Source: Leptasterias polaris (lineage: Eukaryota > Echinodermata > Asteroidea > Forcipulatida > Asteriidae). From it: a stretch of 64,000 nt of DNA. A model generated the notes under the pieces. That model saw nothing but the letters and a program-made list of their open reading frames with translations, did no database searches and was not told the DNA's origin. The position numbers and the translations under genes are program-made. The DNA is taken from positions 372,001 through 436,000 of the forward strand of contig JAZGTN010000212.1 of NCBI GenBank assembly GCA_037783415.1. The letters run 5' to 3'. Shown here piece after piece: positions 50,570 to 62,874 of the stretch (position 1 is the first letter of the stretch; every line of letters starts with the position of its first letter).

Positions 50570-50693
50570 AATCTAGCAAAGTACCAGTCAACAGCATAGT
50601 ACCTAATGACATTTTAGTTGGTAACACAGTCAATCTAGCAAAGTACCAGTCAACAGCATAGTACCTAATGGCATTTTAGTTGGTAAGACAGTC
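50570..50693. repeat. Perfectly spaced 62-bp direct duplication
   Basis: AATCTAGCAAAGTACCAGTC begins at 50570 and again at 50632. The two units differ at about three bases (GACATT/GGCATT, AACACAG/AAGACAG). Confidence 0.9.
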
Positions 50694-51116
50694 CACAGAG
50701 AAGCTATACAAATTTAACCAAAGTGTGTGTGCATGCATGAATAATTAATTCTATGTTGTAAGGCTTTCAAATATTTTTGCTGGCCCCTAATTTTGTCAAA
50801 GGCCATAGGCATGCCAACCGTGTCTTTAAATAATCTGGCCTTTTTGTATCCAGGTTTTTTGGAAGTATTTTCTTGCAATTTACAAATCAAATTTAAATGC
50901 TGTATCTTGCCTTTAGTGTAGCTTACTTCAACAGCAAAGACAATGAGGTTTTAACAGTGGACCGACCCATAAGAAAAAATTTGTAACATTTTCATGATTT
51001 TAAAGTCTCAGCTATTTTTGATTTTATCTATTTAAGCATTTATCAAAACAAGAGGTAAACACATTAACATTTCTTTCTATTAAACACACTAAATCTCCGC
51101 TAAAATATTCAACCCG

Positions 51117-51462
51117 AGGGCCCAATTTCACAGAGCTGGTCCGCAGAAAACATCACTTCCGAAAATAACGCGCTTAGCAAAAATGCGGGGAGCCAGTTAT
51201 TAAGGGTATACACCTCATGACATTTTTAGCTGGTAGCCTGTTTTTGCTACATGCAAGTAAACTTTTGGTGCAAATCAAATTGGTCAGCAATTACAAAGAC
51301 CTACACGAATCTGCTAAGCACAGACAAAACATGCTTAGCAGAAACCGTTTACCAGCCATTCTAAGTCAACCGCTTATGACTGGCTCCCTGTTACTTCCTG
51401 CTTATATATTTCAGTGAGCAATATTTTCCTGCTTAGCAGCTTTAAGATGAGATCGGGCCTCG
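51117..51462. repeat. Diverged CCCAATTTCACAGAGCTGG-type MITE
   Basis: Left GGGCCCAATTTCACAGAGCT, right TAGCAGCTTTAAGATGAGAT with CGGGCC. Internal GCTAAGCA/TGCTTAGC words are typical of the family. Confidence 0.7.
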
Positions 51463-53462
51463 GTGTTGACTACAGAGTAGTCTTAAACTAGCACCAGATG
51501 CAGTAACGTGTTGCTGTCAACAAAGGATTTGGTGACCAAACCTTACATGAAACATATTCATAAATATGTCACAAATGACAACTTTGTTTTAACTTTTTAT
51601 CTAACAACTAGCTACACAGATAATTTAACAATCAAACAGTAGTTCGGGGGTTTGATTTGTGGTGAAAGCGGAAAACAGCGGAGCAGTAAACAGAGAAGGG
51701 TCGTAGGTCAGGCCTGAAGGCCATTTGCCTCTGTTTCCCAGGCCTTGGCCTTTTGGTTTCCTTTCAACGGTTTCACAAAGACTTAAAGATTTTTCAACGG
51801 AAGTGCTCTTTGCAAAATGAAAATGGCCTTGCAGCCCTCTCAATGATGACATTCTAGGCCTTGTAGTCTGTAAACCCTCCATAAGTATATGCTCAATGAA
51901 TACCTATCACTGTTGCTAATTAGTTATTTCTGATTTATGTAAATTCAAAGTAAACAACCCTCCCACCTCACAGAACATTTCCCCCAACTTTTTGTCTTTA
52001 CAGAATCGACTTGAACTCTGGAAAGTTTACAAATTCAAAGAATGAAATATAATGCTTCTAGAGGGAGAATTTGAGGTATTTTCTACAAAACATCTCCTGA
52101 AGCCAATAATGCAGCCCTAATGCTGCCTGGAGGCAACAGAGACAGTTTGCCTCCATGTCCTTGGTTCCTGGTGCTCCTTGAAATGGTTCAATTGTACAAA
52201 TTTACATTTCTCACGTAGAGAAAAATAACCCTACTCCCACAATCAGGGTTGAAATTGTGCCCTTCCTCAAACAACAAAGTACATTTTCCCCCAAAGTATC
52301 ATGACAGGACTACCCAATGACGTATCTAGTTGAGATTTGAGCCGTGTCCCCCTCCTCTGTTGAAAGCTAAACTCTGTTTACACCGCTGTTCACCGCTGTG
52401 TGACAAAACACTCCCTATAACACTCCTGGATGTTAAGTTTTTACCCCTAAAAGGTGGGAGTGTTTTATTCCAGCAAGTAGGCATCCGATACCATTCCAGA
52501 GAAAAATATCTACACAATTAAGTTTGTTTTTAAGAAATATTTTAAGGTGATGTTTTTTTATGAATAGTTCACGGCATTGATAAACGAGGTGGACATGTGA
52601 TTTCTTGCACCGATATGATTGGGAACGGTTTGTGAATAATTACCTCGTGTAATTTCAGGCGTTTTTTTACCATCTTGATCGGAGGAGTTTTTTATGATTT
52701 ACAAAACATATATCACAATCCTAAGCTTACAAACTACCTAAAAATACATGAACAAACACTGTGAAACAGTTCTTCTTTTAAAAAAAAAGGAGTACATGAT
52801 GTCATAAATATATGCGTAGTATTTACATAATCTTTCGAAAAAGAAGGGGAGAAATCTGCAAAAAGTGTGGACTTGATAAATTTTTAAAAAGTAGATTTAA
52901 AAATAAAAAACCTGTTACCCGGTATAATATTGTAAAAAAACACATTGACTTCTTTGTTTAATAACAAGTCCTTACCCCACTACATAACTTTAGCAGATAA
53001 CGAGACGAAAATTAAAGGGTGGCAAGCGTCAAATAAATAAATAAAGATACATGTGTACTTACAAATAATGTTAATGCGAGTTTTTGTATTAAAAAAAGGG
53101 GAACATTTTTATCTCAATTATCTTGTATTATTTACAAGTAAAACTTACATATTTTGTCGGTGTGCTCTGAAAACTTAAAGTTGCTTTTCTTTTTGATTAG
53201 ATGTTTAGTGTCTCAAACTAAAGAAGTGAAATCGAACGTTCTTCAAACTTTCTCCCCAAAATTTTTGATATAATTTGTCCTCCTCTTACAATTTTTGGTT
53301 CTCCTCTTCAAGAACCTGGTATTTTCAATTATAATCTCGGATAAAGGTTTGCAAAGCTTTGATCGGAGGAGGACAAAAAAACCTTTGCGAAATATTCAGG
53401 AGAGAAAATTATCAAAAACATCTTATACTTCTGGGGTTTTTGTTTTTGTTTTGTTTTGAATG

Positions 53463-53610
53463 ATTTTGGGTTGAACAAAGAAAAATTGACTAGAGCGGGA
53501 TTTGAACCAACGACCTCCGGTTAAACGTGCCGGCGCTCTACCAACTGAGCTATCTAGCCCTATGTTGGCGGTTTCCCTATTTTGTCAATATCTTTGTTCA
53601 GGGGTGCCAG
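53463..53610 (-). repeat. tRNA-derived SINE, most complete copy
   Basis: Reads (in reverse) GGTTCAAATCCCGC, AGCTCAGTTGGTAGAGCGCC and a 5' part ending ATATTGACAAAATAGGGA / GGGGTGCC. Body ends TTCTTTGTTCAACCCAAAAT. Confidence 0.8.
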
Positions 53611-55493
53611 ACACAATTTTGAGACACAATTTTGTTTTCAGTAAATGAGCAACATTTAATAAAGTTTCTCATTACGGGGGAACTCAGACTTATCAATTTT
53701 TAATGTTCAGTATATGCCCCATATTTTCCCCCCACAAATCCACTCCAATTTTGTGTATACATCTGTGTCTTTTCCTTCTTTTCCATAAACTATTTTAAAA
53801 AATATTTTGATTAAATTTTTTTTTTTTTTTTTCATGATCCACCAACCAATATTTCCCCCCCCCCAAAATTTGGATTTAAATGTTTTTAAATTCTGAATGG
53901 CCCTTAACATTCTTTGAAAAAGGTAATACCCACATATTATTATTATTTTTTTAACCCAAATTATTTTACTCTTCTATTCTTGCATTGCAGCTCGGAAATA
54001 AAGTAAACTGTCAATAATGATACATTATCATAAACCTTTACGGTTGGGAGTTGTGAATAAATAAGTTGGAATAAATACTTTGAAAACTATAAATAAATAA
54101 ACAGTGGAATTTAATCCTTACAAGCTGGAATATTAAATTATTAATATTTATTATTTACGAAGGGCAAAATATAAAGTGGCAAACATTTTTCATAATACTG
54201 TCTTTGATAGTCCCATTCTTTTCTTTTTTCTGGGACACAACAATTGAGTTTTGTTTAGTATTAATTTGTTTATTTTTCAATTTATTTTTGTTATATTTAT
54301 TAATTTTGTTTGTTCTAATGATGGTTGGTGAAGAACCCCAAATTCCTACATTAGCTTTTGGCGCAGTTAAATTCTCCTGCAATCTTGTGATGAAAAACCC
54401 CCAAAGTGCTGTGTATATATTCGTTGAATATAATCATTATTTACAGAATATTATCAGTAAATGACAATTCCAATTTAAAAAAACAACAGCTGTCGAAAGC
54501 AGCATTTAGGAGTTTCTGAGAGTCGTTGCGTTTGTTTTAAAATGCAAGTTGTGGCATGTATAAATTATCGAAGCAAAAACAAAATAAGCATTGCTCTATT
54601 CCAAACAAAAGCAAAATTTCTTTTTTCTTTCTTCTTTCGCAACTAGGAGTGTCAACCCACTGCATGGTTTCTTGCAGTCACATGTCATTTTGGATAACTC
54701 TTGCTAAGTTCGCACGAGGACCAGTCCACTAGCGGCCGATATTACCTGGTACGCATGCTCCAAAACATGTGTTGGGTACCAAGCAATACCGGCCTCTCAA
54801 CAAATGGTCTTTAAGAGAGCTTGGCCCAAGTGTGGTACCTTTACAGTAGGTGTAATGACCTCAATGAGTTTATGTTTTTCAGATAAATTCATCCATTCAT
54901 TGAGGAGAAAATCTGGAATTCAATAAATTTGAGCAAGTAACATCAAGGTCCCTTGGAACATTATTTAAGCCCTCTCCTTTTTGCAGGGACAAGAGGGAGG
55001 TCTACATTTGGCATATTGTACATAACTTCATAGTTTACAGTTGTGTGTCGGTGGCACCTCACCTTTCCAGACCCTCAGTGCAAGTTTACTTCACGAAACA
55101 ATCGTAGTTCTGTACCCTCCACACCGCTCCGGAGGGCAGTGGGATAACAGGATCCCCAAGACTTAAATTACAGTCATACCGCTGTAGATTCACACATTTC
55201 CAACACCTCCTGCCAGATGGGGGGTGGATGAGAGACAGAGGTCCACCTAACTTCATAATTTACAATGGTACCCTCCAAAACCTCACTGCGCCCCATCAGA
55301 GGGTAGTGCTGGGTGGGTGTGAGGTTTCCCCTGGGCATACAAGTCAATAAATTACAATCCTACCTCTGTATCCTGTCCATCGGGCCCTTCTGCAGGGAAG
55401 TTGAAGAAAGCAATGCTACAGCTCGAGTCATAAATTAGGGTCTTTGAGACACTTCCTCCGCCTGTAAAGAGGGCGGGGCGAAAAGATTTTCTT

Positions 55494-55779
55494 TTAGGTG
55501 TACGTGACTTCTGTCTTGATGATGGGTTCATTCGAGGGCGGGTTCTCGGGGCTGTTGGCGTCGTTAACTGCCTTCAGTTTCTTGATGGTGTTTTTCAGGG
55601 CTTGCCTCTTGTTGCAGAACCACACTCGGATCACCTCCCGTTCATAGTTGATCTCCGCGGACATGGATGTCATCTCGGCGCCGGAAGGATGGGTGTTCTT
55701 GTCAAACTGGGTGCCGAGGTACTCCAGGGCCTGCGGGGTGAAGGAGGTCCGCCGTTTCCGCTTCTTGGATGGCTCACTG
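55494..55779 (-). CDS. POU6F: POU6F last exon, homeodomain and C-terminus
   Basis: Acceptor CTCTATAG, then SSEPSKKRKRRTSFTPQALE, helix 3 REVIRVWFCNKRQ with the POU-type Cys at homeodomain position 50, and a tail AVNDANSPENPPSNEPIIKT ending VTYT. Phase 2 in. Confidence 0.95.
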
Positions 55780-58700
55780 CTATAGAGTACCAAAGAAAAA
55801 TTAAACGTCACCAAATATAATAAAATAATTCTCAGTTCTTATATAGCGCACATATCCTAGTAGCTAGATCAAGGCGCTTTACAACATTATTATCCCTGTT
55901 CATCAGGCGTACTTTGACCATTCCTCAAACTTTCTCAACTCCCTGGGGAGCATACAACCCAAAGCCACTTAATAGCACTAAGGGGACAGTCCAAGGCAAT
56001 ACTGTCTCAGCCAACTCCGGCTCCCAATTATACACTGACGCGACGATATACATTTTTTATTTTCTGATTACTCTTCAAACTCGAAGGTTTAATTGAAGTA
56101 TCAAATGCATCGGGGATGAAAAGAATTTTATTTTGATTCTAACCTTACACTGATATGTGATAAGCAATGTGTACCCTAAACTTTCCAGAGTCCTGTGGAG
56201 AAAAATCCACAGGCTACTTTGCTTTTGTTTTTTGCCTTCTGCTGCTAATCACAGGATTCGAACTAGCCTCTTGCCATCAGGCACGCTCAGTTAAGATACC
56301 TGCTATAGAATGGCGAGGTCGTCGGTTCGAATCCCATTCGAGTAGCATGTAGGTTTCTTCCCCGCTGGATTCAGAAAGTATGCAGTGCTCATTACACATC
56401 GGTGTTAGGGAAAAACCAAAATGTTACAGAATTTTTTAAGAACTGAAACCTTCACAGACAGTCTGTTCGGTAAAATTAAATGAACTTGTCTTTTTACTCT
56501 CTTCTAAGATTTCAAGGGATTTTTCGGGGTTTTTTCTTCTGTAACTAAAAATTTGTTAATGAGTTGAGAGAGGGGTGCCTACTGGGTGGAGTACAGGAAT
56601 GAGGTGTCCAACCTGCCGATGTAATCAGAGAGTTGACTCAGTCCGTTTTTGTGCCTCTCCTCCGCCTCCTGCATCCAGCGCTCAAGGACTGGCTTGATCT
56701 TCTGGGCGCTCTTGGGCGTGATGTCCAACTTTTCAAACCTGGGCAAACGGGAAAGGAAAAGAAGTATGCTGAGGAACAATTTCAGGGGCATTGGGATCAA
56801 AACTAGGCATGCGAGTTGGCAGAAGAAGAAAAAACCTGAAATCTTTTGGCTGTAAAGCTTGTGTTGAGTGAGTGGAGCGTGACGCCATAACAGAATGGTG
56901 TCTTTGATAGACCCCATTTTTACCTGCAGATTTGAGGTCGAATGTCTACAAAATTGCAATCGCCGGTTGCCCATAGCTTATCCTGTAGGACTTCTACTCC
57001 ACTAGTATTCAACATAAATGTCCGTTCACAGCAGATGATTCGGATTGGAAACAAAACATTTTCCACCCGTAAAAATTGCAGCATGCGTACACAATGACCA
57101 GACCTTCCATCGACCAACGACTACATCTTGATCAGAACATCATCATGCGTTGAAGCACATGCTACCCTTGGCAACACATTCACTACACATGTGCATCAAA
57201 TTGTCACGTGCAAAGTGAGGGCGCCCTATCTTGCAACATACTAAAAAAGAAGAACTGTCTAATTTTGTTGTAAACTTTTTAATCTATTTTTTTTCTTCTC
57301 CAAAACCATTAAATGTTTATCAGCATACGCCATTGCTCTCTATGAAGTGACCAATAGCAACAGCCGTAGCTTTAGTCAAAGCCCCAGCTTTAGTCATAGC
57401 CGCCTTTTCAGACTAATTTATAGTCCCATGTTTGGATACAGGTCTAGTACCCAACTCACATGCCAAATAAATGGCCCAATCTTATTGATACGTAGCTTGA
57501 CGCTCGTTTGTCTGTGTGCAAGAAGTGTGTGGTGTTTGGATATAAAAAGCAGAGTTTATTTTTAATTCACGACAGTCATTCTTTAAACATAGTGAAGGGG
57601 AAGTTTGTTGAGAACAAACCAGGCAGGTTAGGGGTAGAATCTCAAGGGTCACTTCTCAAGCCCAGGGAAGGGAGAAGTTTGTTGAGAACAGACCAGGCAG
57701 GTTAGGGGTAGAATCTCCAGGGTCACTTCTCAAGCCCAGGGAAGGGAGAAGTTTGTTGAGAACAGACCAGGCAGGTTAGGGGTAGAATCTCCAGGGTCAC
57801 TTCTCAAGCCCAGGGAAGGGAGAAGTTTGTTGAGAACAGACCAGGCAGGTTAGGGGTAGAATCTCAAGGGTCACCTCTCAAGCCCAGGGAAGGGAGAAGT
57901 TTGTTGAGAACAGACCAGGCAGGTTAGGGGTGGAATCTCCAGGGTCACTTCTCAAGCCCAGGGAAGGAGGAAGTTTGTTGAGAACAAACCGGGCAGGTTA
58001 GGAGTACAATCTTAAGGGTCACTTCTCAACCCCAAAGAAGGGAGAAGTTTGTTGAGAACAGACCAGGAAGGTTAGGGGTAGAATCTCAAGGGTCACTTCT
58101 CAAGCCCAGAGAAGGGAGAAGTTTGTTGAGAACAACCCAGGAAGGTTAGGGGTAGAATCTCAAGGGTCACTTCTCAAGCCCAGGGAAGGAGGAAGTTTGT
58201 TGAGAACAACCCAGGAAGGTTAGGGGTAGAATCTCAAGGGTCACTTCTCAAGCCCAGGGAAGGAGGAAGTTTGTTGAGAACAACCCAGGAAGGTTAGGGG
58301 TAGAATCTCAAGGGTCACTTCTCAAGCCCAGAGAAGGGAGAAGTTTGTTGAGAACAACCCAGGAAGGTTAGGGGTAGAATCTCAAGGGTCACTTCTCAAG
58401 CCCAGGGAAGGAGGAAGTTTGTTGAGAACAACCCAGGAAGGTTAGGGGTAGAATCTCAAGGGTCACTTCTCAAGCCCAGGGAAGGAGGAAGTTTGTTGAG
58501 AACAACCCAGGCAGGTTAGGGGTAGAATCTCAAGGGTCACCTCTCAAGCCCAGAGAAGGGAGAAGTTTGTTGAAAACAACCCAGGAAGGTTAGGGGTAGA
58601 ATCTCAAGGGTCACTTCTCAAGCCCAGAGAAGGGAGAAGTTTGTTGAGAACAACCCAGGCAAGTTTAGGGTAGAATCTTAAGGGTCACTTTTCAAGCCCA

Positions 58701-59432
58701 GGGAAGGGGCAAGTTGGTTAAGAACAAACCAGGCAAGGGAAAGATTAAGCCAAGTGTGCTACTACGGCAAAACAAGACAAGCTAGGAATAGAACCATAGC
58801 TGGAGCTCGTGCTTCTTGATGAAGGTGAAAACAAGAATTAAGAACTAGGCAAGTTAGGGGTAGAATTTTAGAGGTCATATGTGGGAGGCCATAAATGCAC
58901 CCTTGACATTTGAGTATTTAGCATCTGCAGCCCTTTAATAATAATAACTGGATTTATATAAAATGCCAAATTACCAAAGGATGCAAGGCGCTCAAGGAGA
59001 AAAGAAAGACCAAAGTAATGGGGCCAACCAGCTACAAGTTGGAGAACAGGCGAGTCTTGAGACCCTTTTTGAAGGACAAAACAGTCTTCGCGTTTTTAAT
59101 TGGGACAGGAAGACCGTTCCATAGGTGGGAGGCAGCAGTGGAAAAAGCTCTCTCACCAGCTAGTTTGCGTGAGATAGCATCATAGCTTGGAAGGGAGTAT
59201 GGGCAGTCATGGATTTCAAAGAGTGAAGAGAGATAATCTTTAAAAGCATATACACACCTGCAAATTGCTGACTGGCTATACGCTGGTCCCTCCGTCGCGC
59301 TGAGAGCCTGACCGACCTGCGTCTGGGTCAGCCCAAGAGATAACCTCCGGATCTTGAAGGCCTTGGCGAACTCTTTGATCTCCTCTAGGTTGATGCCGTC
59401 CACCTCCGTTGTGTTGCCAAGACTGCTAACTG
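55494..59432 (-). CDS. POU6F: POU class 6 homeobox transcription factor (3' part of gene)
   Basis: Join on the minus strand: 59432-59258, 56738-56613, 55779-55494 (stop TAA at 55496-55494). It encodes the last 194 residues. The POU-specific domain runs from INLEEIKEFAKAFKIRRLSL through GLTQTQVGQALSATEGPAYS, QSAICR | FEKLDITPKSAQKIKPVLER. A short linker leads to the POU homeodomain KKRKRRTSFTPQALEYLGTQ ... EREVIRVWFCNKRQALKNT. The class 6 hallmarks are GLTQTQVGQAL-ATEGPAYSQ and EPSKKRKRRTSFTPQA. It is a nuclear DNA-binding regulator, mainly neural in other animals. About 30 residues follow the homeodomain. The N-terminal exons were not found in 59.5-64 kb. One difference: Lys where class 6 proteins usually have Arg in WFCN-R-RQ. 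Confidence 0.95.
55826..56050. repeat. SINE/LINE-tail repeat in POU6F intron
   Basis: TTCTTATATAGCGCACATAT, CAAGGCGCTTTACAACATTA and GAGCATACAACCCAAAGCC match 38848-39060. It lies 47 bp upstream of the homeodomain exon in transcript sense. Confidence 0.65.
56142..56410. repeat. Inverted pair of tRNA-derived SINE parts
   Basis: A minus-oriented body fragment (ACACTGATATGTGATAAG, AAAAATCCACAGGC) at 56142-56215 is followed by a plus-oriented head (GGTCGTCGGTTCGAATCCCA) at about 56270-56410 of the same family as 35140 and 38588. Confidence 0.65.
56613..56738 (-). CDS. POU6F: POU6F exon, end of POU-specific domain and linker
   Basis: 126 nt. Acceptor TTTGCCCAG, then FEKLDITPKSAQKIKPVLER and WMQEAEERHKNGLSQLSDYI, leaving at GTTGGA after CGGCAG. 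Phase 2-2, so it can be skipped without a frameshift, but skipping would destroy the POU-specific domain. Confidence 0.93.
57595..58735. repeat. 74-bp minisatellite, about 15 copies, in POU6F intron
   Basis: Unit: GAAGTTTGTTGAGAACAACC, CAGGAAGGTTAGGGGTAGAA, TCTCAAGGGTCACTTCTCAA, GCCCAGGGAAGGA. Variants (CAGACCAGGCAGG vs CAACCCAGGAAGG; CTCCAGG vs CTCAAGG) cluster by position, first half versus second half. The last copies decay near 58.7 kb. Confidence 0.95.
58937..59253 (-). repeat. LINE 3' end with ORF2 C-terminal remnant abutting a POU6F donor
   Basis: Reading on the minus strand: YDAISRKLAGERAFSTAASH, LWNGLPVPIKNAKTVLSFKK, GLKTRLFSNL, stop at 59032, then CGCCTTGCATCC and an ATT-rich tail at about 58937. 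The RAFSTAASHLWNGLP...FKKxLKTRLF signature is that of non-LTR reverse transcriptase ends. Confidence 0.8.
59258..59432 (-). CDS. POU6F: POU6F exon, first part of POU-specific domain
   Basis: Starts after a CCTTCAG acceptor (the next AG, three bases on, would start it at 59429). Encodes VSSLGNTTEVDGINLEEIKE through SQSAIC plus two bases of Arg. Donor GTGTGT at 59257-59252. Phase 1 in, phase 2 out. The open frame continues past the donor into a LINE fragment. Confidence 0.93.
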
Positions 59433-60869
59433 CTGAAGGAGTGAAGGGGGGTGTTTTAGGAGGGGAGGGGTGAACATAAGTACGGTTGCATGACAAAATT
59501 ATTGTTAGATCCCCCCCCCCCAACTCTGCTTAGTATAAACCTTGATAGACATGATTCCGAATGATCAAGAAAGTTAATAAAAATGTTTTAGTTGCATGGA
59601 AAAATTCTTGTTGCACTTCCTTCAAGCAGTTACAACCCTCCTACTCTTGGTGCCATTTTCCAGCAAGTTGACCAACCATTTGAAACTGCATTCAACTGCA
59701 TGGGTTATGTATGGTGGCACAACTGTGCACAGAGTTAAATGTGTACATGTGTGTACTGTGGAGATTCACTACATGATAGCATGTTGCAGGCTGGCAAAGT
59801 CCATCGTTCAAAACCACAGTGGATAGTATTGAATAGTCAGACAATAAATAGGAAGGTTAAAACAGCTATTGGCAGATGGGTATCACAAATGATTAGTTTT
59901 TGTTATCAATACTGGTGATTCAAAATACAGCGCGCTCACTAGAGTTTGCCCAGCAGAGGGTTTCTTCCTAAAAGGCAGTCAACTAAAAACACTCGCAACT
60001 CAGCAGCGAACTGGCACTTTGGGACCTTTAAATGTCTCACATGAATGTAAAAAAGCCTCACAGAAAATTTCATCCGTAAACGCAGAAAAATTCCACCTCG
60101 CTGCTTTACAAACCACGCGCAAACTTTTAACATCGGGGCGTGCGACCCAGCACTGTGCGAGGACCAAAATCTTATCAACTCTTTGCCATGATGCCCCGTG
60201 AAAATGACCCCTCCTGGCAAGCTTTAGAAGCTTTAATTTGACGCTTCCATTCTATCAGGTTGATATCAGTAACAATAAAGCCTTGTGCGAGTGACACGGA
60301 CTGTGTCTGGTAACAAAAAAAGTACTTTTTCCCCCAAAACCAAAAATCAAAAAAGGATGGCGGTGAAAAAAGTTATTGTGACTCGTCTTTTAAACAACTA
60401 GCATGATGTATATGGGTTAACTTGTGAATAGAAGTTATATGGAGTTTAGTATCTTTTAGTACATTTTGTGAATGGCTTTGTTAAATGCACACCGGTATGT
60501 TTAGTAATTCAACAAGAGAAAAAAGTTCATGGTTACGCAACAATTAGTCATAATCCGCACAGGTTAAATATTATCGGCCAAGATGGCAAGCAATGGCAAC
60601 CAATAAGCAAGTGTGACAGCTACAGTGTAACTAGAGGTTAACTCGTAAGGTGACCTCACAGTGACTCACGTTACATTGACCACAGATATAAAGAATGTGG
60701 TTTTTGGATGATTTGTAACTTGAAATCTTGATCTTTGTTAATATCACAAATTGACTGTTATTATAAACAATTCTTAAGGTGATACCCTTGCTGCTGCTTC
60801 CCAGGTTGTATCATAAACTTGGGTGTGATCCCTGGCTACACGGTAGTTAGAGATTGTATGGCTTCTGAC

Positions 60870-61230
60870 TGGCACCCCCCCCCCCCCCGAACAAAGATAT
60901 TGACAACATAGGGAGACCGCTAACATTAGGGCTACAATCCCTAATTGCTTGGGCCACCCATGGGCAAAATGACAATAAACATTCCCTCCCCTGTTCCCCC
61001 GTGACAATAAACATTCCCTCCCCAATTCCCCCGCTCAATGTTGTTAGGAGTGCAGACCGCGCAATGAGAGCCAACATTGAACGGGGGCCGGGGTGCGGGG
61101 GTCCAACAAGATATGGACGGGATTGTAGATAGCTCAGTTGGTAGAGAGAGCGCCTGCACGCTTCCAGAGGTCATTGGTTCAAATCCCGCTCGAGTCAATT
61201 TTTCTTTGTTCCAACCCCAAATCACAAATC
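60870..61230 (+). repeat. tRNA-derived SINE split by an insertion
   Basis: The 5' part GGCACCCC, C-run, GAACAAAGATATTGACAACA, TAGGGAGACCGC ends near 60935. The tRNA-like head GTAGATAGCTCAGTTGGTAG, GGTTCAAATCCCGCTCGAGT resumes at 61121. In the copy at 53463-53610 these parts are contiguous, so about 185 bp is inserted. Confidence 0.7.
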
Positions 61231-62874
61231 ACAAATCTCAAACAGCTCTTTTTTTTACGACAGGTATGCCGAGCTTTGTTTGAATTATGAGACCCATTTA
61301 TGTAGCCCTGTGTAAGGGTTTACAATGTAATGGGGTGCAATCTGCAGCAACTTATGCCAGAAACACCGCGGCAAAATCCTCCCCTTCTCATTAATATTTA
61401 TATTAGTGTAATGGGTTCTTTAACATGTATTACCTAATACACCTGGGAACAACAGCTTTACGTCCCATCTAAAGGACACAGCAATAAATGTTTATTGTCT
61501 TGCTTAAGGACACAAGTGCCATTGCCAGGACCTAAACCCACGCTCTGACTACACCAGAACTTGAGTTTGGTGCTCTAGACCGCCAGGCCCAACAAGTCCT
61601 GAAGACCACTAAAAAAAGAGAGTTCCGATTACTGTGGTGAATGTAACATGAGTCACTCTACCCCCCCCCCCCCCAATAACTAGCGAAGCCAAACTGTTAC
61701 TTTCAATCAACAATTTCAAGTGCAAGTGGGTTAATTCGAGTTAGTCTCCCAAACTTAAAAAAATATATAAAAATACGCTGTCGACTGGACAGTTCTGGTT
61801 AAGCTAGTGCAACTCAAAACTTTGTTGTGTTGTTTCTGTCCAAAACTAACTACCTGCAGCCTTTTCCAGCGTTGATGTAACTAGTCTTATTTCGTCAACT
61901 TTCCCTTTGTGAAAGAATCTGCAAAGTTTCAAAATGTAACGCCGTCACAACCTTATTTTTTCACAAAAATTTCAACCAGTCGAATTATCTAAACGATTAC
62001 TGCTGCCACACATTTCTAAATCTAGGGGTGACAGTCACTGTTGACAAAAAGGTCTGAAACTAGGAGCCAAATTTTAGAAGGTATGTTGAAATGATGGCAT
62101 TTCCGCCTTCATGTAACCCCCCAGGAGCTATAGATTTCAATCAGCTTCTTGGAACAGTATCCTTAGCACTAGAGAAGTAGATAAAAAAAGAGCAGGAATT
62201 TTTTTTATCTGATAAAAAAAGATCAGAATTCAGATAAAAGTCCGACCAATTTTTTGGCCCTGAAATCATGGTTTCAGCAGGAGGGGTATCCAGACATCTT
62301 ACGTACAGCCTAGTTTGAGTTAGGGCAGATTAATATTATCTGGTTTACTTTTCATTTTCAGTTTTGAAGTCTTAGTTTTATCTATTTTGCAATTTTGCGC
62401 TTTTTGATTTTTTTTTCCCCTGCAGTTTTGAACTATTTATTTTAGCTTTTTGCGGTTTTGAACTGTATATTTATCTATCATTTGCAGTTTTAAACTCTTT
62501 ATTTATCTATAACTATCTATAACTTGCGGTTTTCAACTTCATTTATATATTACTTGCAGTTTTTATCTCTTTATTTATCTAATATCTGCCATTTTGAATT
62601 CCATAGAGTACAAATCTGTTACGATGTCAGCACATGCTTTCCAGAGAATTCCATATGTTAAGACAGTATGTCTTGCACAATTTCAAAGATTTTGTATCCA
62701 AGTGTGTTATTTACATATCCGGGCATTGCCTGGGTTAACTGAGCTTTTTTGTTCACATTAAGTTTTATCATTTGGTTACATCCACCATTGACAATTGATG
62801 TACCGATTTTTGTACACAAAGGATGCTGGCGAATTTTTCTCCTTCCCCTCCTGACCAAATCACTAAACCCTGTT

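Larger units (their letters stand above)
46474..55493. other. Gene-poor stretch between two convergent 3' ends
   Basis: No exon chain on either strand. The right part, next to the POU6F stop at 55494, may be its 3' UTR, but no boundary can be fixed from sequence alone. It contains the repeats listed at 46688-47065, 50570-50693, 51117-51462 and 53463-53610. Bases 47100-50500 and 51500-53400 are AT-rich with nothing I can name. Confidence 0.6.

Noticed and set aside
59939..60220. Minus-strand 93-residue frame as a possible upstream POU6F exon
   Set aside because: Mixed hydrophobic composition unlike the Gln/Ser/Pro-rich POU6F N-terminus, and no phase-1 donor seen.
62658..62858. Minus-strand frame as a possible upstream POU6F exon
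   Set aside because: No class 6 N-terminal features, no acceptor/donor pair of the needed phase, and an unremarkable basic composition.
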